In this document: positions 18,063 through 25,731 of the stretch, in pieces
Layout of the letters: the number at the start of each line of letters is the position of its first letter
Numbering within the stretch: the stretch's first letter is position 1
NCBI RefSeq assembly: GCF_047302425.1
Contig: NZ_CP154855.1
Coordinates: 124,001 to 188,000 of the forward strand
Origin: Oceanitalea sp047302425
Lineage (GTDB): Bacteria; Actinomycetota; Actinomycetes; Actinomycetales; Actinomycetaceae
Length of the DNA stretch: 64,000 bases
Direction of reading: 5' to 3'
Translations under genes and position numbers: made by a program
The notes under the pieces: generated by a model
Told to the model about the DNA's origin: nothing
What the model saw: only the letters and a program-made list of their open reading frames with translations
The model's database searches: none

Positions 18063-18961
18063 GGCGCGCGGCACGTGACGCGGCCCGGATCGCCGAGCTC
18101 GAGGCCCAGCTCGCGGCGCACCGCGCGGCGACGGCGGCGCTCACCGGGGTCGTCGAGCGCGCGGCGGGCGGGGACCTCGAGGCGCGCGTCCCCCCGCTCG
18201 GCACTGACCCGCAGCACGCGGCGCTGCGCGACGGCGTCAACCGGCTGCTCGACGTCGTCGACGCCTTCGTCCGGGAGTCGCAGGCCGCCCTCGCGGCGGC
18301 GGCCGACGGCCGCTACCACCGCCGCTTCCTCGAGCAGGGTGTGCCCGGGGCCTTCCGTGAGGGGGCGCGCCGCATCGACGCCGGGCGCGCCTCGATGGCG
18401 GACGCGGCCGGCCACCTTGCCCAGCAGGTCTCCGCCCGCGCGGAGTTCGCCGAGTCCGCCATCGCGTCCTCGGAGCGGGTGACGGTGGACCTCGGGGAGG
18501 TCGCCGCGGCGACGTCCACCCTGGCGGCGTCCACCGGGGCCGCGGTGAGCGAGGCCCGCTCCGCCCTCACGACCATGCGGCAGCTGGAGGAGTCCTCCGC
18601 GAGCACCGCCGAGGCCGTGACGATCATCGCCAAGGTCGCCGCCCAGACGAGGATGCTCGCCCTCAACGCGACCATCGAGGCCGCCCGCGCCGGCGACGCC
18701 GGCCAGGGCTTCGCCGTCGTCGCCCACGAGGTGCGCACGCTCGCGGACGAGACGGCCCGGTCCGCGACGGGTATCGGGGAGCAGATGGCCGCGGCGATCG
18801 ACGCGGCCGCCGACGCCGCCGCGGCCATCGGCCGGATCGCGACCCTGGTCGAGGAGATGGACGGGCAGGTCGGGGCGATCGCGAGGACGACGGGCGAGGA
18901 GTCGAGCCTCGCGTGGATGGCCCAGTCGCTGCGTGAGCAGATCGGCAGCTTCGCCGGCTGA
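18059..18961 (+). CDS. Soluble methyl-accepting chemotaxis-like protein
   Basis: A 300-residue cytosolic chemoreceptor-like signalling protein. The N-terminal part (about 1-120) looks like one or two HAMP-type helical units (AGGDLEARVPPLG, AADGRYHRRFLEQG). The C-terminal part is a coiled coil whose tip, LALNATIEAARAGDAGQG, is the conserved receptor hairpin that contacts CheA and CheW. It lacks membrane helices and a sensor domain, which the overlapping upstream PAS protein may provide. No cheA, cheW or flagellar gene lies in the window. The order and overlap suggest a two-protein aerotaxis-like receptor or a regulator of another process. Confidence 0.88.
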   Translation: MRRAARDAARIAELEAQLAAHRAATAALTGVVERAAGGDLEARVPPLGTDPQHAALRDGVNRLLDVVDAFVRESQAALAAAADGRYHRRFLEQGVPGAFREGARRIDAGRASMADAAGHLAQQVSARAEFAESAIASSERVTVDLGEVAAATSTLAASTGAAVSEARSALTTMRQLEESSASTAEAVTIIAKVAAQTRMLALNATIEAARAGDAGQGFAVVAHEVRTLADETARSATGIGEQMAAAIDAAADAAAAIGRIATLVEEMDGQVGAIARTTGEESSLAWMAQSLREQIGSFAG

Positions 18962-18995
18962 GCGGGTGCGCCGGGCGCGGGTTAGCCTCGGCCTG

Positions 18996-19877
18996 GTGGA
19001 CCCGCAACGCCCGCTCATCGTCGCACCCCCGGCCGACGCCGCCAGGCCCGAGCCGGAGGACGTCCCGGCCGCGCTCGCTCCCGTCGTCGAGATCCTCTCC
19101 GGCGCGACGGTCGCGGCGCTGACCGGCGCCGGCCTGTCGACCGACTCCGGCGTGCCGGACTACCGCAGCCCCGGCTCCCCGCCGCGGCGGCCCATCACGC
19201 TGCAGGAGTTCCTCGCGGCCGAGACCCACCGCCGCCACTACTGGGCGCGCAACCACCTCGGCTGGCGCTTCCTGCGCGACGTCGCCCCCAACGACGGCCA
19301 CCGGGCGCTGGCGCTCATGGAGTACGAGGGCACCGTCAACGGCGTCGTCACCCAGAACATCGACCTGCTCCACCTCAAGGCCGGCTCGCGCAACGTCGTC
19401 CACCTCCACGGGCGCTACGACCAGGTGGTCTGCCGCGACTGCGGGCGCACCTTCTCGCGGGAGGCGCACGACGCCGCGCTGACGGCGCTCAACCCGGGCT
19501 GGCGGGAGAAGCACGTCGACGACGTCGAGGTGGCCCCGGACGCCGACGCCGCCCTCGAGAGCACCGCCGACTTCCGGGTGGCGCCCTGCCCGCGCTGCGG
19601 CGGCACGCTCATGCCCGACGTCGTCTTCTTCGGCGGCACGACGCCGCGCGACCGGGTGGAGCACGCGCGAGCGATCGTCGACGAGGCCGACGCGCTGCTC
19701 GTCGCCGGCTCCTCGCTGGCGGTGATGAGCGGGCTGCGCTTCGTGCGGCAGGCCGCCAAGGGCGGCAAGCCGGTGGTCATCCTCACCCGCGGTGACACCC
19801 GCGGGGACGACCTCGCGACCGTCAAGGTCGAGGTCAGCACCACCCTCGCCCTCCCGTACCTCGCCCAGGCCCTCTGA
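18996..19877 (+). CDS. Sir2 family NAD-dependent protein deacylase
   Basis: A 293-residue sirtuin that removes acyl groups from protein lysines using NAD. The motifs appear in order: GAGLSTDSGVPDYRSPG near residue 49 for NAD binding, TQNID near 120, the catalytic His in LHGRYD near 140, the zinc cysteines CRDCG and CPRCGG, and the C-terminal Rossmann segment AGSSLAVMSG. The stretch SPPRRPITLQEF resembles class II (SIRT4-like) sirtuins. I took the GTG at 18996; it leaves a short N-terminal extension. The gene runs toward tadA, with an 18-nt repeat array between them. Confidence 0.93.
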   Translation: MDPQRPLIVAPPADAARPEPEDVPAALAPVVEILSGATVAALTGAGLSTDSGVPDYRSPGSPPRRPITLQEFLAAETHRRHYWARNHLGWRFLRDVAPNDGHRALALMEYEGTVNGVVTQNIDLLHLKAGSRNVVHLHGRYDQVVCRDCGRTFSREAHDAALTALNPGWREKHVDDVEVAPDADAALESTADFRVAPCPRCGGTLMPDVVFFGGTTPRDRVEHARAIVDEADALLVAGSSLAVMSGLRFVRQAAKGGKPVVILTRGDTRGDDLATVKVEVSTTLALPYLAQAL

Positions 19878-19898
19878 CCCACGCCTGCCTCACTCCCC

Positions 19899-19952
19899 CG
19901 CCGACAGCACACTTATCGCCGACAGCACACTTATCGCCGAGAGTGCACTTGT
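19899..19952 (+). repeat. Three tandem 18-nt intergenic repeats
   Basis: Units begin at 19899, 19917 and 19935. The first two are identical (CGCCGACAGCACACTTAT) and the third is CGCCGAGAGTGCACTTGT. They lie 22 nt past the sirtuin stop and carry no open frame of note. See the repeat finding for the whole family. Confidence 0.9.
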
Positions 19953-19998
19953 CGCCAGCGGCCTTGTGCGCAGAACACGCGCAGCCGGACGGGCCCGG

Positions 19999-20016
19999 AA
20001 AATCCGGCTGTCGGCG
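19999..20016 (-). repeat. 18-nt intergenic repeat, inverted copy
   Basis: On the minus strand this reads CGCCGACAGCCGGATTTT. It faces the three-unit array 47 nt away, in the same convergent gap. Confidence 0.75.
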
Positions 20017-20060
20017 AGGGGAGGCGGGGAGGGGAGAGGGGAGGGTCCGGAGGCGGGCGC

Positions 20061-20513
20061 TCAGCGGCGGGCGGCGAAGAAGTCGCGCAGCAGGCGGGCG
20101 GAGCGCTCCTCCTCGACCCCACCGACCACCTCGGCACGGTGGTTGAGACGCGAGTCACGCACGACGTCGCGCACCGAGCCGCAGGCCCCGGCCTTGGGGT
20201 CCCAGGCGCCGAAGACGACGCGCGCCACCCGGGAGAGCACCACCGCCCCGGCGCACATGGTGCACGGCTCGAGGGTGACGACGAGCGTGCAGCCTTCGAG
20301 GCGGACGTCGCCGGTGGCGGAGGCCGCGGCGCGCAGGGCGAGGACCTCGGCGTGGGCGGTAGGGTCGCGGTCGACCTCGCAGCGGTTGTGCGCCGTCGCG
20401 ACCACGCGCCCCTCGCCGTCGAGGACGACGGCGCCGACCGGCACGTCCCCGCCCGCGAGCGCCCGCTCGGCGAGCTCCAGGGCGGTGCTCATCGCCACGG
20501 TCCACGGTGTCAT
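20061..20513 (-). CDS. tadA: tRNA adenosine(34) deaminase
   Basis: TadA deaminates A34 of tRNA-Arg(ACG) to inosine; that tRNA is present in this window at 33021-33093. It has 150 residues. The zinc site consists of the histidine in PTAHAEVLA, with the catalytic Glu, and the cysteines in EPCTMCAGA. The downstream segment ARVVFGAWDPKAGACGS matches TadA rather than cytidine or guanine deaminases. The ATG at 20513 starts the usual domain; an upstream in-frame ATG exists but would approach the upp start. It is divergent from upp with about 48 nt between them. Confidence 0.92.
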   Translation of the reverse strand: MTPWTVAMSTALELAERALAGGDVPVGAVVLDGEGRVVATAHNRCEVDRDPTAHAEVLALRAAASATGDVRLEGCTLVVTLEPCTMCAGAVVLSRVARVVFGAWDPKAGACGSVRDVVRDSRLNHRAEVVGGVEEERSARLLRDFFAARR

Positions 20514-20561
20514 GGGACCCATCCTGCACGTCGTCCCCTCCGGCACGGGTACGTTCTACTC

Positions 20562-21197
20562 ATGCGCCTGCACGTCGCGGACCACCCGCTCATCGCCCAC
20601 AAGCTCACCGTCCTGCGGGACGAGCGCACCGAGTCCCCCACCTTCCGGCTGCTCGTCGACGAGCTCGTCACCCTCCTCGCCTACGAGGCGACCCGCGAGG
20701 TGGCGACCGAGCAGGTGGAGATCACCACACCGGTCGCCCGCACCACCGGCACGCACCTGGCCGCGCCCCGGCCGCTCGTCGTGCCGATCCTGCGCGCGGG
20801 CCTCGGCATGCTCGACGGGATGACCCGCCTGCTCCCCACCGCCGAGGTCGGCTTCCTCGGCATGCAGCGCGACGAGACGACCCTCGAGGCCATCACCTAC
20901 GCCAACCGGCTGCCCGAGGACCTCAGCGGCCGGCAGGTCTTCGTCCTCGACCCGATGCTCGCCACCGGCAACACCCTCATCGCGGCGATCGAGTACCTCC
21001 TCGCGCGCGGCGCCCGCGACGTCACCGCGATCTGCCTGCTCGTCGCCCCCGAGGGTCTGCGGACCGTCGAGGAGGCCGTCGGCTCGCGCGGTGAGGTCAA
21101 GATCGTCACCGCCGCGGTCGACGAGCGTCTCGACGAGCACGCCTACATCGTCCCGGGCCTCGGGGACGCCGGCGACCGCCTCTACGGCGTCGTCTGA
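20562..21197 (+). CDS. upp: Uracil phosphoribosyltransferase
   Basis: A pyrimidine salvage enzyme joining uracil and PRPP to make UMP; 211 residues, normal length. The PRPP-binding loop is VFVLDPMLATGNTL near residue 126 and the uracil site segment is YIVPGLGDAGDRLYG at the C-terminus. The start ATG is fixed by the conserved N-terminal MRLHVADHPLIAHKLTVLRD. Neighbouring tadA diverges from it. Imported uracil could come from the NCS2 permease encoded earlier in the window. Confidence 0.97.
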   Translation: MRLHVADHPLIAHKLTVLRDERTESPTFRLLVDELVTLLAYEATREVATEQVEITTPVARTTGTHLAAPRPLVVPILRAGLGMLDGMTRLLPTAEVGFLGMQRDETTLEAITYANRLPEDLSGRQVFVLDPMLATGNTLIAAIEYLLARGARDVTAICLLVAPEGLRTVEEAVGSRGEVKIVTAAVDERLDEHAYIVPGLGDAGDRLYGVV

Positions 21198-21241
21198 GCC
21201 GCCCCACCCCACGCGCCTGCGACTGTGCGTCTCGCAGGTGT

Positions 21242-21448
21242 TCAGCTGCGACCGAGGACCTCCGCGTCGAGGATCGTCCCGCCCAGGCTCCAGCCGCCGG
21301 CGGCGACCTCCTCGAGGACGACGAGGGTCGTCGGGCGGGCCCGCTCGCCGTACACGTCGGCGAAGGCGTCGGTGACGGCGTCCTGCAGCTTCTTCCTCGA
21401 CTCCGGGGTGAGGGTGTCGGCCGGGACCTTGAGGTTGGCAAAGGGCAT
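21242..21448 (-). CDS. 4-oxalocrotonate tautomerase-like protein
   Basis: A 68-residue tautomerase family protein. Pro2, which becomes the catalytic N-terminal proline after Met removal, is present in MPFANLKVPADTL. A good ribosome binding site (AGGAG) lies 7 nt upstream and sets the start. Such enzymes tautomerise enol/keto acids. The neighbouring SDR oxidoreductase is on the same strand upstream, so the two may be co-transcribed under the divergent TetR regulator. The substrate is unknown. Confidence 0.85.
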   Translation of the reverse strand: MPFANLKVPADTLTPESRKKLQDAVTDAFADVYGERARPTTLVVLEEVAAGGWSLGGTILDAEVLGRS

Positions 21449-21540
21449 GACTCTTCTCCTTCGGGGTGGGAACCACCGAGCGGCCGGACGGCCGGGTGGT
21501 CGGAGCGCGGGACCGGGGACGACGACGTGACCGCCCGCCG

Positions 21541-22284
21541 TCAGACCATCCCGCCGTTCGCACGCAGGACCTGCCCGTTGACCCACTGGCCGTCCTCGCT
21601 GACGAGGAACGCGACGACGCGCGCGATGTCCTCGGGGGTGCCCAGCCGCTCGAGCGGCGGCACCTTCGCCAGGGCCTCGACCTGCTCCTCGGTCTTGCCG
21701 TCGAGGAAGAGCTCGGTCGCAGTCGGGCCGGGGGCGACAGCGTTGACCGTGATGTTCCGCCCGCGCAGCTCCCTGGCGAGGATCATCGTCATCCCCTCCA
21801 CGGCGCTCTTGCTGGCCACGTAGGCCCCGTACGTCGGGAACTGCGTGCCGACGACGGAGGTGGAGAGGGCCACGACGGAGCCGCCGTCCCGCACGCGCCT
21901 GGCCGCCTGCTGCGCGACGACGAACGCGCCCCGGATGTTCGTGCGGTGCAGTGCGTCGAGCACCTCGAGGTCCTGCTCGGCGATCGTCGAGAGCGCCATC
22001 CGCCCCGCGGAGTTCACGACGACGTCGACGCCACCGAAGGTCTCCTCGGCCCGGTCGAACATGGCGGCCACGGCGTGCTCATCGGCCACGTCGGCCTGGA
22101 CGGCGATCGCCTGGCCGCCGGCCGCGACGATCGCGGCCACCGCGTCCTCGGCTGCGGCGGCGTTCCCGGCGTAGCCGACGACGACGGCCAGGCCGCCCCT
22201 CGCCAGTCGCTCGGCGACCACCCGGCCGATGCCGCGAGAGGCACCGGTGACGATCGCAACGCGGGTGCTGTTGTTGTCGTCCAT
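21541..22284 (-). CDS. SDR family oxidoreductase
   Basis: A 247-residue classical short-chain dehydrogenase/reductase. The cofactor motif is VTGASRGIG near residue 12, the NSAG motif near 91, the catalytic Ser in ALSTSVV and the YxxxK in YGAYVASK near 155. The motif PGPTATELF follows, as in 3-oxoacyl-ACP reductase-like members. GGAGG lies 6 nt before the ATG. It diverges from a TetR regulator across an 85-nt gap with an inverted repeat, so it is probably the regulated target. The substrate cannot be inferred. Confidence 0.92.
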   Translation of the reverse strand: MDDNNSTRVAIVTGASRGIGRVVAERLARGGLAVVVGYAGNAAAAEDAVAAIVAAGGQAIAVQADVADEHAVAAMFDRAEETFGGVDVVVNSAGRMALSTIAEQDLEVLDALHRTNIRGAFVVAQQAARRVRDGGSVVALSTSVVGTQFPTYGAYVASKSAVEGMTMILARELRGRNITVNAVAPGPTATELFLDGKTEEQVEALAKVPPLERLGTPEDIARVVAFLVSEDGQWVNGQVLRANGGMV

Positions 22285-22332
22285 CGCAATCCTCCATTTC
22301 GCCGCTACGCCCTCTGCGTAACGTTGATAGCA

Positions 22333-22349
22333 ACGATAGCACCGATCGT
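22333..22349. promoter_or_regulatory. Possible TetR operator
   Basis: ACGAT and ATCGT form an inverted repeat around a 7-nt spacer in the gap between the SDR gene and the divergent TetR gene, surrounded by further GATA/ATCG half-site-like words. The gap is much AT-richer than the flanking genes. Confidence 0.45.
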
Positions 22350-22369
22350 ATCGGCGATGTCAAGACGGT

Positions 22370-23077
22370 ATGGTGGGCGCTATGGCACCCCGATCTGGAG
22401 ACGTCCGCGACGCCCTGCTGGCGGCCGCGGAGGATCTCCTCGTCAGCTCGCCGGACGGTGAGATCTCCACCCGCGCCGTCTGCGACGCCGTCGGCGTCAC
22501 GCAGCCCGTGCTCTACCGGATCTTCGGTGACAAGCAGGGCCTCCTCGACGCCCTCGCCGAGGTGGGACTGCAGCGCTACACCGCCCGCAAGCGGGAGCTC
22601 GAGACCACGCCCGACCCGGTCGCGGACCTGCGTGCGGGGTGGGACGACCACATGGCCTTCGCGGCGGAGCACCCGGCGATCTACCGCCTGATGTTCTCCC
22701 CCCGGCCGGGAGTGCCGAGCGCCGCCCGCGACGGCGTGCTCGAGCTCGTCAAGGCGGCGCTACGACGGTGCGCTGCCGGGGGTGCGCTGCGGGCAGAGAT
22801 CGACGCGAGTGCCGCGCTCATCCTGTCCGCGAACGTCGGGCTGGCCATGAACCGGCTGACCCAGCCCGACGTCTACGGGGCACGGGAGCTGTCGGACGGT
22901 CTGCGCGACGCCGTCTTCGCTGCCGTCCTCACCGACGCGCCCACACCGTCGGAGGAGGTCCCCCTCGTCGTCGCCGCCCGGCAGCTGAGCGCCCAGCTCG
23001 ACCTGGACACTCCCGGCCGGCTCGCGCCCGAGGAGCAGGCCCTGCTCCGCCTCTGGCTGCAGCGGCTGACGGCCTGA
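22370..23077 (+). CDS. TetR/AcrR family transcriptional regulator
   Basis: A 235-residue one-component repressor. The N-terminal helix-turn-helix (residues about 12-60) has the pattern ISTRAVCDAVGVTQPVLYRIFGDKQGLLDAL. The rest is a helical ligand-binding domain of the TetR C-terminal type. The first ATG is at 22370; a second at 22382 (MAPRSGDVRD) is equally plausible. It is divergent from the SDR gene and likely represses it and itself. The ligand is unknown. Confidence 0.9.
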   Translation: MVGAMAPRSGDVRDALLAAAEDLLVSSPDGEISTRAVCDAVGVTQPVLYRIFGDKQGLLDALAEVGLQRYTARKRELETTPDPVADLRAGWDDHMAFAAEHPAIYRLMFSPRPGVPSAARDGVLELVKAALRRCAAGGALRAEIDASAALILSANVGLAMNRLTQPDVYGARELSDGLRDAVFAAVLTDAPTPSEEVPLVVAARQLSAQLDLDTPGRLAPEEQALLRLWLQRLTA

Positions 23078-23098
23078 CCCGTCCCCGTCCGCACCGCC

Positions 23099-23365
23099 CT
23101 ACCGGACGGTGAAGCCCTGCTCCCCCTGCGGGTCCTCGACGCGCACGGAGACGTCCTCGACCCGGGCGGCGGGCGGGCCCTCGTGCAGCCAGCGCAGCAC
23201 CTGGTCGACGGCAGCCTCCTCCCCTTCGAGGACGGCCTCGACCCGGCCGTCGGGCAGGTTGCGCACCCATCCGGCCACACCGGCGCGCTCCGCCTGCGCG
23301 GCGCAGGCCATCCGCATGCCCACGCCCTGAACCCGTCCGGTGACGGTCACGTAGCAGCGCCGCAT
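23099..23365 (-). CDS. Acylphosphatase
   Basis: An 88-residue enzyme hydrolysing acyl phosphates. The phosphate loop GRVQGVGMRMAC contains the catalytic Arg, and the conserved Asn lies in GWVRNLPDG near residue 36. The ATG follows the stop of the upstream lipoprotein gene by one base, with GAGGAG ahead of it, so the pair is co-transcribed and translation is coupled. The pairing is probably incidental. Confidence 0.93.
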   Translation of the reverse strand: MRRCYVTVTGRVQGVGMRMACAAQAERAGVAGWVRNLPDGRVEAVLEGEEAAVDQVLRWLHEGPPAARVEDVSVRVEDPQGEQGFTVR

Positions 23366-23366
23366 C

Positions 23367-24734
23367 TCACTCCTCCTCGGCGAGCACCCCGGCAGTCTGG
23401 CCGACGACGCCGGCCATCCACCCGGCGTCGGGAACCGCGGCGGCGTCCGTCGCCGCGATCTGGACGACGACGGCGTACCCCTCGCCGTCCCCTGACCCCA
23501 GGTACCACGAGCCTGCCATCTCCCCCGGCGCGCTGCCGCCCTTGAAGGCGACGTCCTCCCACTCCTCGGGGAGCTCGACGCCCGGGTTGAGCGCGAGGAT
23601 GTCGAGCACCGTCTCGTCCCCGGTCTCCTGGAGGGCCGCGTGGGCGCGGCACAGGTCCTGGGCCGTCGCGAACCAGTCCAGCCCCTCGGTCCACACGACG
23701 TCGCGCGCGAGGGCCGGGTCGAGGGCCACCTCCCCGCCGGGCAGCCCGGCGAGGATCTCCTCGCGCCCTGCGGCGTCGGCCGCGGCCCACCGCTCGCGCA
23801 GCCCGCGGTCGGTGAAGGCCAGCTGGAAGAGCTCGCGCGTGGTGACGACGGGTGTGAGGAGGGCGGGGTCGTGGTGGCCGAGCCGCTCGACAGCCGTGAG
23901 CACGGCCTCGCGCCCCACGGCGTCGATCAGGAGGTCGGTGGCGGTGTTGTCGCTGATCGAGATCATCAGCTCGGCCGCCTCACGGACGCTCACCTCGTGG
24001 CCGGCGGGCTCCTCCTGGAGCGTGCCGGAGGGCAGGGAGCGCAGGTCGTCGGTGAGCGTGAGGGTGTCGTCCCACGCGAGGGTGCCGTCGGCGACGGCCT
24101 GGCGCACGGCGTCGAGCACGTAGAGCTTGACGATCGAGCCGATGGGGCGTGCGACGTCGGACTCCCGCTCGTGCAGCGGCTCGCACGTGGCGCCGTCGGC
24201 GACGAGGACGGAGGTCTCGGCGTCGAGGCCGGCGAGCGCGGCGTCGAGGTCCGCGAGGGAGGCGACGTCGGGGACGGGCCGGGTCGCCTGGAAGAAGAGG
24301 GTGGTCATCCGGCCGTCGGCGTCGGTGGCGACCTGGAGGAGCAGGCGTCCGTCGGCCGCCGCGAGGGGAAGCTGCGCGGCGTCCTCGCTGCCGTCGTAGC
24401 CCTCGACGACGTAGGGGCCACCCGCCCGGAGCTGGCCGAAGACGGCGGCCACCTGCTCAGCGGGGACTTCCGCGAGGAAGGCCTCGGCGAAGCGCTCCCG
24501 GGCCTCCTCCGCGCTCGGGCCCTCGTCGGCAGCGAGCTGCTCGAGCACCCAGGCCGTCGCCTCCCCGACGCGCGTGTCGGGCAGCGTGACACCGTCGGCG
24601 AGGCTCACCTCCTCGGTGGGCGCGGACGACGACGGCGTCTCCTCCGGCTCCCCCGACTCACCTCCGCCGCACGCGCCGACGAGAAGCAGCAGCGCGAGCG
24701 CCGCCGGCATGACCTGTCGTCTCCCCCGAGTCAT
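23367..24734 (-). CDS. Beta-lactamase-fold serine hydrolase lipoprotein
   Basis: A 455-residue exported lipoprotein. The signal peptide ends in the lipobox LVGAC, followed by a Gly/Ser/Glu linker. Residues about 45-165 form an N-terminal domain of NTF2-like size. The C-terminal domain carries the class A beta-lactamase-type motifs SIVK (in IGSIVKLYVLD), SDN (in ISISDNTATDLL) and KGG (in AFKGGSAPG) in the correct order. The fused domain and the KGG variant suggest a cell-wall hydrolase or a beta-lactamase relative rather than a proven resistance enzyme. It precedes the acylphosphatase by 1 nt. Confidence 0.87.
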   Translation of the reverse strand: MTRGRRQVMPAALALLLLVGACGGGESGEPEETPSSSAPTEEVSLADGVTLPDTRVGEATAWVLEQLAADEGPSAEEARERFAEAFLAEVPAEQVAAVFGQLRAGGPYVVEGYDGSEDAAQLPLAAADGRLLLQVATDADGRMTTLFFQATRPVPDVASLADLDAALAGLDAETSVLVADGATCEPLHERESDVARPIGSIVKLYVLDAVRQAVADGTLAWDDTLTLTDDLRSLPSGTLQEEPAGHEVSVREAAELMISISDNTATDLLIDAVGREAVLTAVERLGHHDPALLTPVVTTRELFQLAFTDRGLRERWAAADAAGREEILAGLPGGEVALDPALARDVVWTEGLDWFATAQDLCRAHAALQETGDETVLDILALNPGVELPEEWEDVAFKGGSAPGEMAGSWYLGSGDGEGYAVVVQIAATDAAAVPDAGWMAGVVGQTAGVLAEEE

Positions 24735-24771
24735 GGTCACGATCCTCCCAGACGTCTGCGAGGATGCGGCC

Positions 24772-25731
24772 ATGTCCCACCTCGCCCCGCCCGCGCCGGA
24801 CGTCCTCGGTGAGCCGTGGGTCCAGCGCCGCATGACCCTGCGCCCCACACCCGACGAGCCCCGGCCCGAGGCGGTGCTCGTCCACCGGCGTGAGGCGACG
24901 AGCCGGCAGGCCGTCCTCTACCTCCACGGCTTCACCGACTACTTCTTCCAGGCGAAGCACGCCGAGCGCTGGGTGGCGGCGGGGATCGACTTCTACGCGC
25001 TCGACCTGCGCACGAGCGGGCGCGCGATCGGCGAGCGCAGCCGCCCTGGGGACGTGCGCGACCTGCGCCACCACGACGAGGAGATCGGCCTCGCGCTGGA
25101 CGCGATCCGGGCCGACGGCCACGAGCAGGTCGTCCTGCTCGGGCACTCCACCGGCGGGCTCATCGCCGCGAGCTGGGCCGACCGGCACCCCGGGCAGGTG
25201 GACGCCCTCGTCCTCAACAGCCCGTGGGTCGAGCACAACGGGCCGTGGACCGAGCGGGTGCTCCTCACCCCGCTGGTCCGGCTGCTCGCCCGGTGGCTGC
25301 CGAGCGTCGTCGTCGGCCACCTCGGCGACCAGTACGGCCGCTGGCTGCGCGAGCAGGGCTGGGACTACGACCTCGCGTGGAAGCCGGTCGAGGGCTTCCC
25401 CATGCGGGCGGGCATGTTCGCCAGCGTCCGCCGCGAGCACGCCCGCCTGGCCCGCGGGCTGGCCGTCGATGCGCCGGTCCTGCTGTGCTGCTCCACCCGC
25501 TCCGGCTCGCCGTCCGCGCCCACCGCGGAGGAGCTGCGCAGCGCCGACTGCGTCCTCGACGTGCGGCACATGGTCGACCGGGCGCCGCGCCTGGGCCACG
25601 ACGTCAGCGTGGTCCAGGTCCACGGCGGGGTCCACGACCTCGCCCTGTCCCCCGCGCCGGCCCGCGAGGCCTACGAGCGCACCGCCGTCGAGTGGGTGAC
25701 GGAGCGGCTCGCGGCCTCGCGCCGGACCTAG
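24772..25731 (+). CDS. Alpha/beta hydrolase (lysophospholipase-like)
   Basis: A 319-residue cytosolic hydrolase. The oxyanion region is LYLHGFTDYFF, the nucleophile elbow GHSTGG near residue 126, and the catalytic His is likely in VHGGVHDLALS near the C-terminus. The SPWVEHNGPW segment and cap region match a group of actinobacterial lysophospholipase-like proteins. It is divergent from the lipoprotein gene with 37 nt between starts. Its end overlaps the end of the convergent MFS gene by 4 nt. Substrate unknown. Confidence 0.87.
   Translation: MSHLAPPAPDVLGEPWVQRRMTLRPTPDEPRPEAVLVHRREATSRQAVLYLHGFTDYFFQAKHAERWVAAGIDFYALDLRTSGRAIGERSRPGDVRDLRHHDEEIGLALDAIRADGHEQVVLLGHSTGGLIAASWADRHPGQVDALVLNSPWVEHNGPWTERVLLTPLVRLLARWLPSVVVGHLGDQYGRWLREQGWDYDLAWKPVEGFPMRAGMFASVRREHARLARGLAVDAPVLLCCSTRSGSPSAPTAEELRSADCVLDVRHMVDRAPRLGHDVSVVQVHGGVHDLALSPAPAREAYERTAVEWVTERLAASRRT

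Noticed and set aside
19899..19952. Tandem short repeats looked like a CRISPR array, as did 55267-55356
   Set aside because: Units are only 18 nt and abut directly, so there are no spacers, and no cas gene is nearby.
23367..24734. A certain antibiotic-resistance beta-lactamase
   Set aside because: Motifs fit the fold but the architecture and KGG variant differ from typical enzymes, so resistance cannot be claimed.
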